Made by a program: the position numbers and the translations under genes
Shown here: one piece after another, positions 25,522 to 35,575 of the stretch
Layout of the letters: every line of letters starts with the position of its first letter
Position numbering within the stretch: the first letter of the stretch is position 1
DNA from: Glutamicibacter sp. B1
GTDB taxonomy: Bacteria; Actinomycetota; Actinomycetes; Actinomycetales; Micrococcaceae
Direction of reading: 5' to 3'
Assembly: GCF_039602135.1 (NCBI RefSeq)
Contig: NZ_CP125942.1
Coordinates: 2,418,001-2,482,000 of the forward strand
DNA: 64,000 nucleotides
The notes under the pieces: generated by a model
What the model was told of the DNA's origin: nothing
The model's input: the letters and a program-made list of their open reading frames with translations, nothing else
Databases searched by the model: none

Positions 25522-25920
25522 CTAGCGCAGGTTCTTCAGTTCGTCGCGGATCTGTTCCAGCAGGGCCAGCTGTGGATCTGGCTCTTCCTCTGCCTCTTCT
25601 TCGGTGAGGCCACGGCGAGCTGCAAGGCTTTCGTTCAGCTTCTGCATTGGCAGTACCAGTGCGAAGTAAACAGCTGCAGCGATCAGCAGGAAGTTAACAA
25701 GGGCGGTCAAGAACACGCCGAACTTGATGTCTACGCCGTTGATGTTCAGCAGCAGGAAGCTGTCGAAGTTTGGGGAACCCACCAATGCGGCGATCAGTGG
25801 CATCAAGATGTTGTCAACAAGGGCGGTAACTACGGCGCCGAAGGCAGCACCGATCACAACGGCAACGGCCAGGTCGACAACGTTGCCCTTCATAATAAAA
25901 TCGCGGAAACCTTTAAGCAT
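25522..25920 (-). CDS. mscL: Large-conductance mechanosensitive channel MscL
   Basis: A pentameric osmotic safety valve of the cytoplasmic membrane. 'MLKGFRDFIMKGNVVDLAVA' is the classic N-terminal helix and start of TM1 with the pore constriction. TM2 is in 'FGVFLTALVNFLLIAAAVYF'. A charged C-terminal bundle ('EEEAEEEPDPQLALLEQIRDEL') follows. The frame extends five codons upstream to 25935, but homologues start at MLKGF, and neither ATG has a clear ribosome site. The length of 132 residues is normal. Confidence 0.95.
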   Translation of the reverse strand: MLKGFRDFIMKGNVVDLAVAVVIGAAFGAVVTALVDNILMPLIAALVGSPNFDSFLLLNINGVDIKFGVFLTALVNFLLIAAAVYFALVLPMQKLNESLAARRGLTEEEAEEEPDPQLALLEQIRDELKNLR

Positions 25921-26042
25921 GTTTAGAGCATACACAGGCAGATCACAGGATCAAGTACAAATCTCCAAATGAAATCGATAAGTTCGGCAAATTCTCAGGT
26001 TACGTTTCCTTCCTGATCAGTTATCGAACCTTAAATTTCAGA

Positions 26043-27035
26043 TTAGATCTTCCTCAGAAGCATGCGTCGCACCGAGTGATCTGCGGATTTTCTCAATACC
26101 AATTGAGCACGCCCACGTGTGGGCAGCACGTTTTCTTTCAGATTTGGCTCGTTGATTCTCTTCCAGATTCCATGGGCCGTTTCGCGTGCTTCTTCGTCCG
26201 TCAATTGTGAATATCGGTGGAAATAGCTCGCTGGATCCGCGAAAGCACCGGAGCGCAAACGCATAAATCGGCTGATGTACCACTCTTCGATATCGCTAGT
26301 ACGAGCATCAACATATACCGAGAAATCAAAGAAATCACTCAAGGCCAAGCCGACCGTTCCATCGGAACGCGTACGTGCTGGCTGTAAGACGTTGAGCCCT
26401 TCCACAATCAACACCTGCGGGCGACGAACCACTGTCCTCTCCCCCGGGACGATGTCATAAGTCAGGTGAGAGTACACCGGGGTGCTAACTTCCGGGGCAC
26501 CAGATTTCACTGCGGAAACGAAGCGCAACAGTGCGCGTCGATCATAAGATTCCGGGAAACCCTTACGGTGCATGATTCCACGCCGCTCAAGCTCAGCGTT
26601 GGGGTACAAGAAGCCGTCGGTGGTGATCAGCTGAACGTCCGGAGTTTGTGGCCAGCGGCGTAGCATTTCCTGCAACACACGTGCTGTTGTTGATTTGCCA
26701 ACAGCAACGGAACCCGCCACACCAATAACAAATGGCGTTCGAGTGGTTTGTTCCCCCAGGAAGGTGGTGGTTGCCTGATGTGTCGCTCCGGCGCCTTCGA
26801 CGTAGAGATACAACAGGCGGCTCAGTGGCAGGTAGACGTCCCGGACCTCTTGTAAGTCCAGTCCGTCCCCTAGGCCACGTAGCCGTTCAATGTCAGAGAT
26901 GTTCAGCGGCTGTTCCATTTGATCAGAGAGCCGCGCCCAAGTATCGCGCTCAAGATCAACAAAAGGCGAGATCGGTGTTTCAAGTGTTCCGTGTGGTTCC
27001 ACGAGGTCAAATTCTGCCAAGAATATGCTCCACAT
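26043..27035 (-). CDS. coaA: Pantothenate kinase, type I
   Basis: Catalyses ATP-dependent phosphorylation of pantothenate, the first step of coenzyme A synthesis. The P-loop '[12 protein letters not shown]' spans residues 105-116 and is specific to type I CoaA. '[14 protein letters not shown]' carries the catalytic Asp, and '[14 protein letters not shown]' and '[11 protein letters not shown]' are further family blocks. The protein is 330 residues with an N-terminal extension typical of actinobacteria. It is divergent from glmS across 135 bases. Confidence 0.95.
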   Translation of the reverse strand: MWSIFLAEFDLVEPHGTLETPISPFVDLERDTWARLSDQMEQPLNISDIERLRGLGDGLDLQEVRDVYLPLSRLLYLYVEGAGATHQATTTFLGEQTTRTPFVIGVAGSVAVGKSTTARVLQEMLRRWPQTPDVQLITTDGFLYPNAELERRGIMHRKGFPESYDRRALLRFVSAVKSGAPEVSTPVYSHLTYDIVPGERTVVRRPQVLIVEGLNVLQPARTRSDGTVGLALSDFFDFSVYVDARTSDIEEWYISRFMRLRSGAFADPASYFHRYSQLTDEEARETAHGIWKRINEPNLKENVLPTRGRAQLVLRKSADHSVRRMLLRKI

Positions 27036-27170
27036 CCCAATTAACCTGATCGCGGAAGCATTCCCACCCCCTCATAGAGGGCCACAGAAGTGAGCTACTA
27101 CATAGCAATAATTGAGGGGTGAAGCACGATTATTCCCATCGATGGGGTTTGAGCCGGTAGGATTTTGCAC

Positions 27171-29042
27171 ATGTGCGGAATTGTTGGATATGCAGGAACC
27201 TCGAGCCGAGTCGCCGACCACGGCGCCCTCGACGTTCTGATTGAAGGTTTGCGCCGGTTGGAATACCGTGGCTACGACTCGGCTGGCGTCGCTGTTGTTG
27301 CTGATGGCGCTATTCATTCTCGAAAGAAGGCCGGCAAGCTGGTCAATCTCGAAAATGAAATTGCTGACGCTCCATTGCCAGAGTCAATGACCGGCATTGG
27401 ACACACCCGTTGGGCAACCCACGGTGGGCCGAGTGATGGCAACGCCCACCCACACCTAGCCGATGGTGGCAAGCTTGCCATGATCCACAACGGAATTATT
27501 GAGAACTTCGCTGGCATCAAGGCTGAATTGGTTGCCGATGGCGTTTCTTTCCTTTCAGAAACTGATACCGAAGTAGCTGCTGCCCTGCTGGGCAAGCTCT
27601 ACAGCACCGAAGCGAACGGTGACTTGACCACAGCTATGCAGTTGGCTGTTCAGCGTCTTGAAGGTGCTTTCACCCTGTTGGCTGTTCACCAGGACCACCC
27701 AGGTGTTGTTGTGGCTGCACGCCGCAACTCCCCATTGGTGCTTGGTTTGGGCGAGGGCGAAAACTTCCTCGGCTCAGATGTTTCCGGCTTCATCGACTTT
27801 ACCCGTCGCGCCGTGGAACTGGGCCAAGACCAGATTGTCACTATTACCCCTGATACTCACTCCATTACTGACTTCAACGGTAATCCTGCTGAAGGTAAAG
27901 AATTCACCGTTGACTGGGATGCAGCAAGTGCCGAAAAGGGCGGCTTCCCGTCCTTCATGGAAAAAGAAATCTTTGACCAGCCGGCAGCTGTCGCAGATAC
28001 CCTCTTGGGACGTTCAGACGCTGATGGCCGTCTGACCCTGGATGAGCTGCGTATCGCTCCAGAAGAGTTGGCAGAAATTTCCAAGATTGTCGTTCTTGCT
28101 TGCGGTACCAGCGCTTATGCTGGCTCAGTTGCCAAGTACGCCATTGAATCCTGGTGCCGCATTCCGGTTGAGGTTGAGCTGTCCCACGAGTTCCGTTACC
28201 GCGAACCAATCGTGGACGAAAAGACTCTGATCGTTTCTATCTCCCAGTCCGGCGAGACCATGGACACCCTGATGGCTGTTCGTTACGCCAAGGAGCAGGG
28301 CGCAAAGACGATGTCCATCTGCAACACCAATGGGTCCACCATTCCGCGTGAATCAGATGCCGTCCTTTACACCCACGCCGGTCCAGAAATCGCAGTGGCT
28401 TCCACCAAGGCGTTCTTGGCTCAGATCACCGCTACCTACCTGCTGGGCCTGTACCTAGCTCAGTTGCGCGGCAACCTCTTCCAGGGACAGATCAAGGACA
28501 TCCTTGCTGACCTTGGCAAGATCCCTTCCAAGATTCAGGACATTCTGGATCGCGCGGGCGAGATCAAGGAGCTGGCTCGCTCGATGGCCGATGCTAACTC
28601 GGTCTTGTTCTTGGGCCGTCACGTTGGCTACCCAGTAGCTATGGAAGGCGCCTTGAAGCTCAAGGAAATCGCCTACATCCACGCTGAAGGCTTCGCTGCT
28701 GGCGAGCTGAAGCACGGTCCAATCGCTCTGATTGATGATGGCCAGCCGGTCTTCGTTGTGGTTCCTTCCCAGCGTGGACGCGACTCGCTGCACTCCAAGG
28801 TTGTCTCGAACATCCAGGAAGTCCGCGCTCGTGGTGCTAAGACTCTGGTGATTGCTGAAGACGGCGACAACGCAGTGAAGGACTTCGCTGAGTGGGTCTT
28901 CTTCGTCCCTGAAACCCCAACCCTGTTGATGCCACTGCTGGCTACCGTGCCGTTGCAGATCTTCGCTTGCGAATTGGCTTCGGCTAAGGGCTACGACGTT
29001 GACCAGCCACGTAACCTGGCCAAGTCGGTGACCGTGGAGTAA
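27171..29042 (+). CDS. glmS: Glutamine-fructose-6-phosphate aminotransferase (isomerizing)
   Basis: Makes glucosamine-6-phosphate from fructose-6-phosphate and glutamine for peptidoglycan and cell-wall sugars. The start must be the ATG at 27171, so that Cys2 of 'MCGIVGYAG' becomes the N-terminal nucleophile of the glutaminase domain. A GTAGGA ribosome site lies upstream. Residues 1-250 form the Ntn glutaminase, and two SIS domains follow ('[14 protein letters not shown]', '[12 protein letters not shown]'). The C-terminus 'NLAKSVTVE' is the conserved tail. No glmS ribozyme was recognised in the 135-base upstream region. It is the source of substrate for GlmM encoded nearby. Confidence 0.97.
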   Translation: MCGIVGYAGTSSRVADHGALDVLIEGLRRLEYRGYDSAGVAVVADGAIHSRKKAGKLVNLENEIADAPLPESMTGIGHTRWATHGGPSDGNAHPHLADGGKLAMIHNGIIENFAGIKAELVADGVSFLSETDTEVAAALLGKLYSTEANGDLTTAMQLAVQRLEGAFTLLAVHQDHPGVVVAARRNSPLVLGLGEGENFLGSDVSGFIDFTRRAVELGQDQIVTITPDTHSITDFNGNPAEGKEFTVDWDAASAEKGGFPSFMEKEIFDQPAAVADTLLGRSDADGRLTLDELRIAPEELAEISKIVVLACGTSAYAGSVAKYAIESWCRIPVEVELSHEFRYREPIVDEKTLIVSISQSGETMDTLMAVRYAKEQGAKTMSICNTNGSTIPRESDAVLYTHAGPEIAVASTKAFLAQITATYLLGLYLAQLRGNLFQGQIKDILADLGKIPSKIQDILDRAGEIKELARSMADANSVLFLGRHVGYPVAMEGALKLKEIAYIHAEGFAAGELKHGPIALIDDGQPVFVVVPSQRGRDSLHSKVVSNIQEVRARGAKTLVIAEDGDNAVKDFAEWVFFVPETPTLLMPLLATVPLQIFACELASAKGYDVDQPRNLAKSVTVE

Positions 29043-29062
29043 TCCACACTTCACCGTTTGTA

Positions 29063-29100
29063 CGGAGGGCGCCACTCATTTTGATGAGTGGTGCCCTCCG
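29063..29100 (+). terminator. glmS terminator
   Basis: A 16-bp stem (29063-29078 / 29085-29100, one G-U pair) with a TTTTGA loop is followed by AGCTTTTTTG, a classic intrinsic terminator 20 bases after the glmS stop. Confidence 0.9.
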
Positions 29101-29209
29101 AGCTTTTTTGTGCAGAAATATCTACCCATTGCGTGCTGCCCACCGAGAATCCCCCAGTAGAGCCCACCTAGATTTTTTTGCATGCACAAGGCTCGATAAA
29201 CTGGAAGGC

Positions 29210-29560
29210 ATGATTGCAGGAATTGGAGTGGACATTGTTGACGTGCCACGATTTGGCCGCCAGCTTGAAAAGACCCCGCGCCTGCGCGAACGACTCTTCA
29301 CAGAGGAAGAGCGCGACCTTCCACTACGCTCATTGGCTGCTCGCTTTGCGGCAAAAGAAGCAATCGCCAAAGCTCTCGGCGGTCCAGTTGGAATGAACTG
29401 GCAAGACTGCACCATCCGTAAAGATGAGGCCGGAGACCCACAAATTCACAACACTGGTTCCGTAGCGAAGGCCAGTGAACTTCGTGGCATTACCTCTTGG
29501 CATCTGACCATGTCTCATGATGGAGACATGGCCATCGCAATGGTCGTAGCCGAACGCTAG
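29210..29560 (+). CDS. acpS: Holo-[acyl-carrier-protein] synthase
   Basis: Transfers 4'-phosphopantetheine from CoA to acyl carrier protein. It is 116 residues from the ATG at 29210. '[14 protein letters not shown]' contains the metal-binding Asp, and '[15 protein letters not shown]' contains the second metal ligand Glu and catalytic block. The frame is open far upstream but the family always starts near MIxGIGxD. The GGAAGG before it (29203-29208) is only one base from the ATG, which is unusually tight. It may be cotranscribed with the NAD(P)HX repair gene that follows after 80 bases. Confidence 0.93.
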   Translation: MIAGIGVDIVDVPRFGRQLEKTPRLRERLFTEEERDLPLRSLAARFAAKEAIAKALGGPVGMNWQDCTIRKDEAGDPQIHNTGSVAKASELRGITSWHLTMSHDGDMAIAMVVAER

Positions 29561-29640
29561 TTCTTCCTATTCTAAAGAATAAGCGACACGTTTGGCATTA
29601 AATAGGGCATCAAAGGACAGCGTTGAGTATTGTTTGATTT

Positions 29641-31167
29641 ATGATCCCTGTCTACAGTGTTGCGCAGATTCGTGCGGTTGAGGCCCAGGAGATTTCCAAG
29701 CGTGGCGAAGCGAGCTTGATGAAGCAAGCCGCCGCAGAATTGGCTTCAGTTGCAGTCACCATGTTGGCTGACAGACCCGGCACGGAACCTGCCTTTGTTA
29801 TCGGCCTCATCGGACCTGGCAATAACGGTGGCGATGGCTTATATGCCCTTGCTCAGCTACAACAGCAGGGAATCTCTACTCTTGCCTTGCAATACGCGGA
29901 CCAGGTTCATGCTGACGCTTCTGCCGCTTACCAAAAGGCAGGCGGAACCCTGACCGATTTTGCTGACGGTCAAAATGAACTGCTTGGCGCATCATTGATC
30001 ATCGATGCGCTCTACGGCTTGGGGTACCGCGCTGGTTCCCCATTGCCTTCTGTCCCTGCACAGAGCTACGTTCTGGCCTGCGATGTACCTTCAGGTCTCG
30101 ATCCTGAAACCGGTGTCGCTGAAGACAACGTCCTGCGCGCTGATCGCACCGTAACCTTCGGGGCGATGAAGTCGGGACTCCTGACCATTGATGCTCCACT
30201 GGTCACCGGAGATATCTCCGTTGCCGATCTTGAATTTGATTTTTCATCAGTTTCACCTGAGACTCAGATGGTCGATGAAGCTGCGGCAGTAGAGCTTTTG
30301 AACCAACACCGTTCATGGCGAGATGCCGGACGCCACAAGTATCAGCGTGGCGTTTTGGGGCTCATCGCAGGTTCTGACCTCTACCCTGGCGCAGCACAGC
30401 TCACTGCGAAGGCTGCTGTGAACTGCGGTATTGGTTTGCTACGCACCCACGTGCCGGAATCCATACAGCCGTTGCTTGCTGTTTCGGTTCCCGAGTCGGT
30501 ACCGCTGGATGATCAGCAGATCAAAGAAGCTCTGTCCTCCTCGCGTCGCCACCTTCACGGCAAGGGCGCCAAGATTTCGGCATGGGCCATCGGCCCTGGT
30601 CTTGACGGACGTACTCCCCCAACGGGTGTTATCGCTGAAGTCTTCGCTAGCCGTCAGCCGGCCGTCATTGATGCGTCAGGTCTAGAAGTTGTGCCTACTG
30701 GCCCGAGCGAGCAGCCACGAGTCCTCACCCCACATTCCAAAGAGCTACGTATGCTCTTGAACCGTGCTGGCGTCAAGGTGACTCCTGATGAGATTGCTCA
30801 GGATCCGATTCGTTGGACCCGCTGGGCAGCTTTGGCTTATAACGCTGTGGTTCTTTTGAAGGGTCCCACCAACTACATCGTTGCTCCGAATGGCAGTAGC
30901 CTCGTGGTTACCCATTCATCGCCTCAGCTGGCAACTGCTGGCAGTGGGGACGTACTCACGGGCATCCTTGGCTACCTGCTCTCGGACGGATCGCTCACTG
31001 GCACTCAGGGCCTACGTACCGTTCCTAATCGTCGCATCATGGAGCTAACGGCCTGTGCCGCAATCATTCATGGTCGCCTTGGACGCGTCACTGCAGAAGA
31101 AGGTACGGTCAGCGCTTCGCGTCTGATCGATAACCTGCCAAAGGTGATGAAGCACTTCGGCTTCTAG
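29641..31167 (+). CDS. nnr: Bifunctional NAD(P)H-hydrate epimerase / ADP-dependent dehydratase
   Basis: Repairs damaged NADHX/NADPHX. The N-terminal YjeF_N epimerase half (about residues 1-215) contains 'IGPGNNGGDGLYAL' and 'IIDALYGLGYR'. The C-terminal carbohydrate-kinase-like dehydratase half contains 'AWAIGPGLDGR', 'VLTPHSKELRMLL' and 'ATAGSGDVLTGILGYL', whose Asp is catalytic. At 508 residues it has the usual fused length. The gene ends at a strong bidirectional hairpin. Gene order acpS-nnr is common in actinobacteria. Confidence 0.93.
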   Translation: MIPVYSVAQIRAVEAQEISKRGEASLMKQAAAELASVAVTMLADRPGTEPAFVIGLIGPGNNGGDGLYALAQLQQQGISTLALQYADQVHADASAAYQKAGGTLTDFADGQNELLGASLIIDALYGLGYRAGSPLPSVPAQSYVLACDVPSGLDPETGVAEDNVLRADRTVTFGAMKSGLLTIDAPLVTGDISVADLEFDFSSVSPETQMVDEAAAVELLNQHRSWRDAGRHKYQRGVLGLIAGSDLYPGAAQLTAKAAVNCGIGLLRTHVPESIQPLLAVSVPESVPLDDQQIKEALSSSRRHLHGKGAKISAWAIGPGLDGRTPPTGVIAEVFASRQPAVIDASGLEVVPTGPSEQPRVLTPHSKELRMLLNRAGVKVTPDEIAQDPIRWTRWAALAYNAVVLLKGPTNYIVAPNGSSLVVTHSSPQLATAGSGDVLTGILGYLLSDGSLTGTQGLRTVPNRRIMELTACAAIIHGRLGRVTAEEGTVSASRLIDNLPKVMKHFGF

Positions 31168-31180
31168 ACTCTTGAAGTAA

Positions 31181-31224
31181 AACGCACCAAGGCGGTTGTT
31201 TTTCGACAACCGCCTTGGTGCGTT
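31181..31224. terminator. Bidirectional terminator, nnr / ugd
   Basis: Perfect 19-base arms (31181-31199 / 31206-31224) enclose TTTTCG. It lies between the convergent nnr and ugd genes, 14 bases after one stop and 12 bases after the other. On the minus strand the stem is followed by TTACTTC. Confidence 0.85.
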
Positions 31225-31235
31225 AGAGGGTGTTC

Positions 31236-32603
31236 TTACTGAACCGGTACCGGCGCAGTATGAAGATTGTTGTTACCCAGTTCAAAGTACTCGCCTGGGC
31301 CTGTCATGACCCAGCCCTGTTCACGCCAGGCCGGACGGTCCAACACGTTACGGCCGTCGATTAGCATCTTGGATGCTACTACTTCGCCCAACTCGTTTGG
31401 ATCTAGGTCACGGAATTCTTGCCACTCGGTGAGCACTAGCGTCAGGTCTGCGTTACGCGCTGCTTCCTTATAGGAATCAACGTAGTTCAGACGTGGGAAG
31501 CGCAAGGCAGCATTCGCGTTGCCCTCTGGGTCATAAACAGAGACTTCGGCACCCGCGTTATAGAGGCGCACTGCAATGTCTAGTGCCGGCGAGTCTCGCA
31601 CATCATCGCTATCCGGCTTGAAAGTTACACCGAGTACGCAGATGTGCTTTCCGGCCAGCTCATTGCCCAACATGCTGGAGGCCAAAGACACCACACGGTC
31701 CCGGCGGCGAAGATTGATCTGATCAACTTCTGCCAAGAATCCCATGGTCTGAGACAAGCCAAGCTCGCTCACACGCGCCTGGAGGGCTCTGATGTCCTTC
31801 GGTAGGCATCCGCCACCGAAACCGACGCCAGCGTTCAGGAAACGGCGTCCAATGCGCTTATCGTGACCGATAGCGTCAGCCAGAGTCTTGATGTCACCGC
31901 CTACCGTTTCCGTCACCTCTGCGAAGGCATTGATGAAAGAGATCTTGGTGGCAAGGAAAGCATTCGCTGCGACCTTGACCAGTTCTGCGGTTTCAAGATC
32001 CGTAACAATTTCAGGCACATCTTGGGCAAGTACTGGAGCGTACACTTCACGCAACAGTTCCAATCCACGCTCGTTGTCTAGGCCATAAACCAAACGGTCG
32101 GGACGCAGGGTGTCATTCACTGCGAAACCTTCACGTAGGAATTCAGGATTCCAGGCCAGGGCGATTGAGCTTCCTGGCTTAGCATCTTGGGCAACCTTCT
32201 GGCTCAGTCGGCGTGCTGTGCCCACTGGTACGGTCGACTTACCAACAATCAACGCATCGCCGGTGATGTGTTCCAGTAGTGAATCAACGGCACCGTCAAC
32301 GTAGGACATGTCAGCTGACTGTGAGTCCGAGCGCTGAGGCGTTCCTACGGTAATAAAGTGAATATCTGCATTGGCGGCTACGTCTGCGTAGTCGTCAGTG
32401 AAGCGTAGTCGTCCGGATGAAACGTGCTTACGCAATAATTCCGGTAGGCCTGGTTCGTGGAATGGCAGGATGCCAGCCGCCAGGGCCTCTAGCTTTGCCT
32501 TGTCCACGTCCACGCCAATGACTTCATAGCCCAGTTCTGCCATGCAGGCGGCATGGGTTGCACCGAGGTAGCCGGTGCCGATCACGCTGATGCGTAGAGT
32601 CAC
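31236..32603 (-). CDS. ugd: UDP-glucose 6-dehydrogenase
   Basis: An NAD-dependent four-electron dehydrogenase that makes UDP-glucuronate for cell-surface polymers. The N-terminal Rossmann motif is 'ISVIGTGYLGATHA'. The catalytic Cys lies in 'GVGFGGGCLPKDIRAL', and 'NPEFLREGFAVND' holds the catalytic Glu region. A C-terminal UDP-binding domain follows ('GVTFKPDSDDVRDSP'). The start is the GTG at 32603, five bases after AGAAGGA; the frame is open eight codons further to 32627. The protein is 455 residues from this start. It lies 148 bases after glmM on the same strand and may have its own promoter. Confidence 0.93.
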   Translation of the reverse strand: MTLRISVIGTGYLGATHAACMAELGYEVIGVDVDKAKLEALAAGILPFHEPGLPELLRKHVSSGRLRFTDDYADVAANADIHFITVGTPQRSDSQSADMSYVDGAVDSLLEHITGDALIVGKSTVPVGTARRLSQKVAQDAKPGSSIALAWNPEFLREGFAVNDTLRPDRLVYGLDNERGLELLREVYAPVLAQDVPEIVTDLETAELVKVAANAFLATKISFINAFAEVTETVGGDIKTLADAIGHDKRIGRRFLNAGVGFGGGCLPKDIRALQARVSELGLSQTMGFLAEVDQINLRRRDRVVSLASSMLGNELAGKHICVLGVTFKPDSDDVRDSPALDIAVRLYNAGAEVSVYDPEGNANAALRFPRLNYVDSYKEAARNADLTLVLTEWQEFRDLDPNELGEVVASKMLIDGRNVLDRPAWREQGWVMTGPGEYFELGNNNLHTAPVPVQ

Positions 32604-32750
32604 AAAAGTCCTTCTCTCCGAGAACACGAACCGATGTCAGTTTCTACTAGTTAGCATGCCACACCCCCATAGGCGGTTCTTGTGCAGAACACCGTATGGG
32701 GGTGTGAGTTTTCTCGATATTTACGTATTAGTTGCTGAACGACTGCTGGG

Positions 32751-34097
32751 TTACAGGGAAAGGTGTTCCTTGACCGAGGCGGCCAGTGCCTCGGCTTCAG
32801 CCTGAGCCTGATCATGCGTGGCAGCTTCAACCATCACACGGACTACAGGCTCGGTGCCCGATGGACGCAAGAGGACTCGGCCCGTGGAGCCAAGACGTGC
32901 TTCCGCAGCAACGATGTCGTTTAGCAGTGGTTCGCACTCTGGTGCGGCAGCCTTGTCCACACCACGTACGTTGATCAGTACTTGTGGCAGGACCGTGAGC
33001 ACCGAAGCAAGTTCCTTCAACGACTTTCCGGTAGCTTTCACACGGGCTGCGATCATTAGACCCGTAAGTACGCCGTCACCGGTGGTTGCGTGCTTGGAGA
33101 AGATCACGTGGCCTGACTGCTCGCCGCCAAGCGAGTAGTTTCCTTCGTGCATTCCTTCAAGAACGTAACGGTCACCAACACCGGTCTGCTTCAAGGTGAT
33201 GCCAGCGGCTTCCATGGCAAGCTTCAAGCCAAGGTTGCTCATCACGGTAGCTACGAGGGTGTCATCCTTCAGCTCACCGCGGTCCTTCATGTCCAGTGCC
33301 ATGATGGCCATGATCTGGTCACCATCGACGATGGTGCCTTCGTGGTCTACGGCAAGGCAACGGTCTGCGTCACCGTCGTGAGCGATGCCTAGGTCTGCGT
33401 TGTGCTCCAGCACGGCAGCCTGCAACTTCTCAAGGTGGGTAGATCCATAACCATCATTGATGTTGATGCCATCTGGATCTGCACCAATGACTATAGCTTC
33501 AGCGCCTGCTGCCTTAAATACCTCTGGGGAGCAACCCGAAGCTGCACCGTGAGCGCAGTCCAAGACGACCTTAAGACCGTCGAGGCGGTTAGGCAGTGCC
33601 TGAAGCAGATGCATGATGTAACGGTCTTCGGCGTCAGCGAATCGTGCCACGCGTCCTACTTCGCCACCGGTTGGGCGAGGCTTGGGCATCTTCAGACACG
33701 CTTCAATGGCGTCTTCCAGAGAGTCATCAAGCTTCTTGCCACCGCGGGCCAAGAACTTAATACCGTTATCTGGAGCTGCGTTGTGCGACGCGGAGATCAT
33801 CACGCCAAAGTCGGCGTTCAGGTCCCCAACCAGGAAGGCTGCTGCGGGAGTTGGCAGCGTTCCTGCATCCATGACGTCCACGCCCGAAGCGGCTAGGCCA
33901 GCTTCGATTGCTGCGGACAGGAAGTCGCCACTGATCCGTGGGTCCTTGGCCACCACTGCGACAGGCTTACGCCCATCTTCTGGTTGGCTTAGACCCAGCA
34001 CCACAGAAGCTGCCTGCGCCAGTTCCAACGCTAACTCGGGAGTTAACAGTTCGTTTGCTTTTCCTCGGACCCCATCGGTCCCAAATAATCTTGCCAT
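32751..34097 (-). CDS. glmM: Phosphoglucosamine mutase
   Basis: Converts glucosamine-6-phosphate to glucosamine-1-phosphate, the step after GlmS toward UDP-GlcNAc. '[12 protein letters not shown]' is the conserved N-terminus. The phosphoserine loop is '[13 protein letters not shown]', the metal loop '[11 protein letters not shown]', the sugar loop 'GGEQSGHVI' and the phosphate loop '[12 protein letters not shown]'. I give the ATG at 34097. A TTG three codons upstream (34106) is better spaced from the GAGGG ribosome site and may be the real start. 448 residues is normal. Confidence 0.95.
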   Translation of the reverse strand: MARLFGTDGVRGKANELLTPELALELAQAASVVLGLSQPEDGRKPVAVVAKDPRISGDFLSAAIEAGLAASGVDVMDAGTLPTPAAAFLVGDLNADFGVMISASHNAAPDNGIKFLARGGKKLDDSLEDAIEACLKMPKPRPTGGEVGRVARFADAEDRYIMHLLQALPNRLDGLKVVLDCAHGAASGCSPEVFKAAGAEAIVIGADPDGININDGYGSTHLEKLQAAVLEHNADLGIAHDGDADRCLAVDHEGTIVDGDQIMAIMALDMKDRGELKDDTLVATVMSNLGLKLAMEAAGITLKQTGVGDRYVLEGMHEGNYSLGGEQSGHVIFSKHATTGDGVLTGLMIAARVKATGKSLKELASVLTVLPQVLINVRGVDKAAAPECEPLLNDIVAAEARLGSTGRVLLRPSGTEPVVRVMVEAATHDQAQAEAEALAASVKEHLSL

Positions 34098-34205
34098 CGC
34101 ATCCAATCATATGCCCTCTGCTTCGATTTATCCTCGTTGAGGCAATGTAAAGGGTACGGAATGAGAAAAGATTAATAGTGGCTTAGGCAAGTTCTAGATT
34201 AAAGG

Positions 34206-34247
34206 CCAAAGGCCCCAACGTCCCTTGCGGGGAGTTGGAGCCTTTGG
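34206..34247 (-). terminator. rplM-rpsI terminator
   Basis: Nineteen-base arms with three mismatches (34206-34224 / 34229-34247) close on a short loop. On the minus strand the stem is followed by CCTTTAATC. It lies 21 bases beyond the rpsI stop. Confidence 0.75.
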
Positions 34248-34267
34248 ATAAGACCTTGAAGTAAGGT

Positions 34268-34768
34268 TTAGCGCTTCGAGAACTGCGAAGCCTTACGTGC
34301 CTTCTTCAGACCAGCCTTCTTACGCTCGATGACGCGTGCGTCACGGGTCAGGTAACCGGCCTTCTTCAGGGTGGCGCGGTTAGCGTCGCGGTCGATCTCG
34401 TTCAGTGCACGGGCGATGCCCAGGCGCAGTGCGCCAGCCTGACCGGAGATGCCGCCGCCGTTGATGCGTGCGATAACGTCGTATGCGCCTTCTAGACCCA
34501 GAACCTTGAAAGGCTCGTTAACATCCTGCTGGTGCAGCTTGTTTGGGAAGAAGTTGTCCAGCTCGCGACCGTTAACGGTCCACTTGCCGGAGCCTGGTAC
34601 CAGGCGAACGCGGGCGATAGCCTGCTTGCGACGGCCAACTGCTGCACCTGGAACGGTCAATGGAGCACGTTCGGTTTCAGCAACTGCAGCGGAAGCAGAG
34701 GTCTCGGTGGTGTAGGTCGAAGGGGTCTCGCCTTCGAATTCAGTGGTTTCTTCAGCGTTCTGAGCCAC
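34268..34768 (-). CDS. rpsI: 30S ribosomal protein S9
   Basis: A small-subunit protein whose C-terminal tail reaches the P-site tRNA. The core runs from '[19 protein letters not shown]' to the basic end '[12 protein letters not shown]', which is the invariant tail. It is 166 residues long, with about 45 extra Thr/Glu/Ala-rich residues at the N-terminus compared with the 130-residue E. coli protein. Such extensions are common in actinobacteria. It is the second gene of the rplM-rpsI operon, 38 bases after rplM. Confidence 0.97.
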   Translation of the reverse strand: MAQNAEETTEFEGETPSTYTTETSASAAVAETERAPLTVPGAAVGRRKQAIARVRLVPGSGKWTVNGRELDNFFPNKLHQQDVNEPFKVLGLEGAYDVIARINGGGISGQAGALRLGIARALNEIDRDANRATLKKAGYLTRDARVIERKKAGLKKARKASQFSKR

Positions 34769-34806
34769 GATAATCTCCTATTAAGTATTTCTTCTCGGGG
34801 CCAGGA

Positions 34807-35250
34807 CTACTGAGCGACCTGGGTGATTTCCAGTGCCTTTGGCGACTGAGCAGCGTGTGGGTGCTCGGCGCCGCGGTATACCTTCAGCTTCGAGAGCTGA
34901 GCAGCAGACAGCTTGTTCTTAGGCAGCATGCCCTTGATTGCCTTCTCTACAGCCAAAACTGGGTTCTTCTCCAGCAGGTCTGCATAGTTGACGCTCTTCA
35001 AGCCACCTGGGAAACCGGAGTGGCGGTAAGCGCGCTTGTTCTCAAGCTTCTTACCGGTCAGTGCAACCTTTTCTGCATTGATGATGATGACATGGTCGCC
35101 CATGTCCATGTGTGCAGCGAAGGTTGGCTTGTGCTTGCCGCGCAGCAGGGTTGCGGCCTGGACGGCGAGACGGCCGAGTACTACATCGGTGGCGTCAATG
35201 ACATACCACTGACGAGTCTGGTCAGCCGGCTTTGGGGTGTACGTACGCAC
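34807..35250 (-). CDS. rplM: 50S ribosomal protein L13
   Basis: An early-assembly large-subunit protein of 147 residues. '[19 protein letters not shown]' and '[18 protein letters not shown]' are hallmark blocks, and '[12 protein letters not shown]' follows. It is the first gene of the two-gene rplM-rpsI operon. A TAAGGCAATTAC segment precedes the ATG, with an AAGG core as ribosome site. In most relatives the pair follows truA, as here. Confidence 0.97.
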   Translation of the reverse strand: MRTYTPKPADQTRQWYVIDATDVVLGRLAVQAATLLRGKHKPTFAAHMDMGDHVIIINAEKVALTGKKLENKRAYRHSGFPGGLKSVNYADLLEKNPVLAVEKAIKGMLPKNKLSAAQLSKLKVYRGAEHPHAAQSPKALEITQVAQ

Positions 35251-35575
35251 AGTAATTGCCTTACGTTGATTCGTTTCTGGTCAAACAGTTGCTTGGCTGA
35301 AGGCGGTGAGATCCCTCAGTGTCAGGCACTGTCGTGTTGTTCTTGTGTTTAGACCAGTACGTCAGGTGAGGACTGATGATAACCGGCCGTCCATATAGTG
35401 TTCGCACACCCAGCAGACCAGCGACTATGCAACTAAGCCGTCACGCTTGGGCGTGTAGTGTCGAACGTGGACATACACAACTCATAAAAGTTTAGCGGAT
35501 TAAAGTGTTTCCGGCCAAAAAAGCATCACGGTCGTGAGCAATAACACCCTTAAGATCCCGGGGATTATTGGGCCT
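35251..35575. other. Intergenic region between truA and rplM
   Basis: This 325-base stretch lies after the truA stop and before rplM, both on the minus strand. It should hold the rplM promoter and leader. I see no gene and no -35/-10 pair I can defend; a TATATG on the minus strand near 35395 is a lone -10-like box. A short T-rich segment lies near the truA end, but no strong hairpin was found. Confidence 0.35.

Noticed and set aside
27036..27170. Possible glmS ribozyme before glmS
   Set aside because: The 135-base gap shows no conserved ribozyme core that I can recognise, and the ribozyme is known mainly from Firmicutes.
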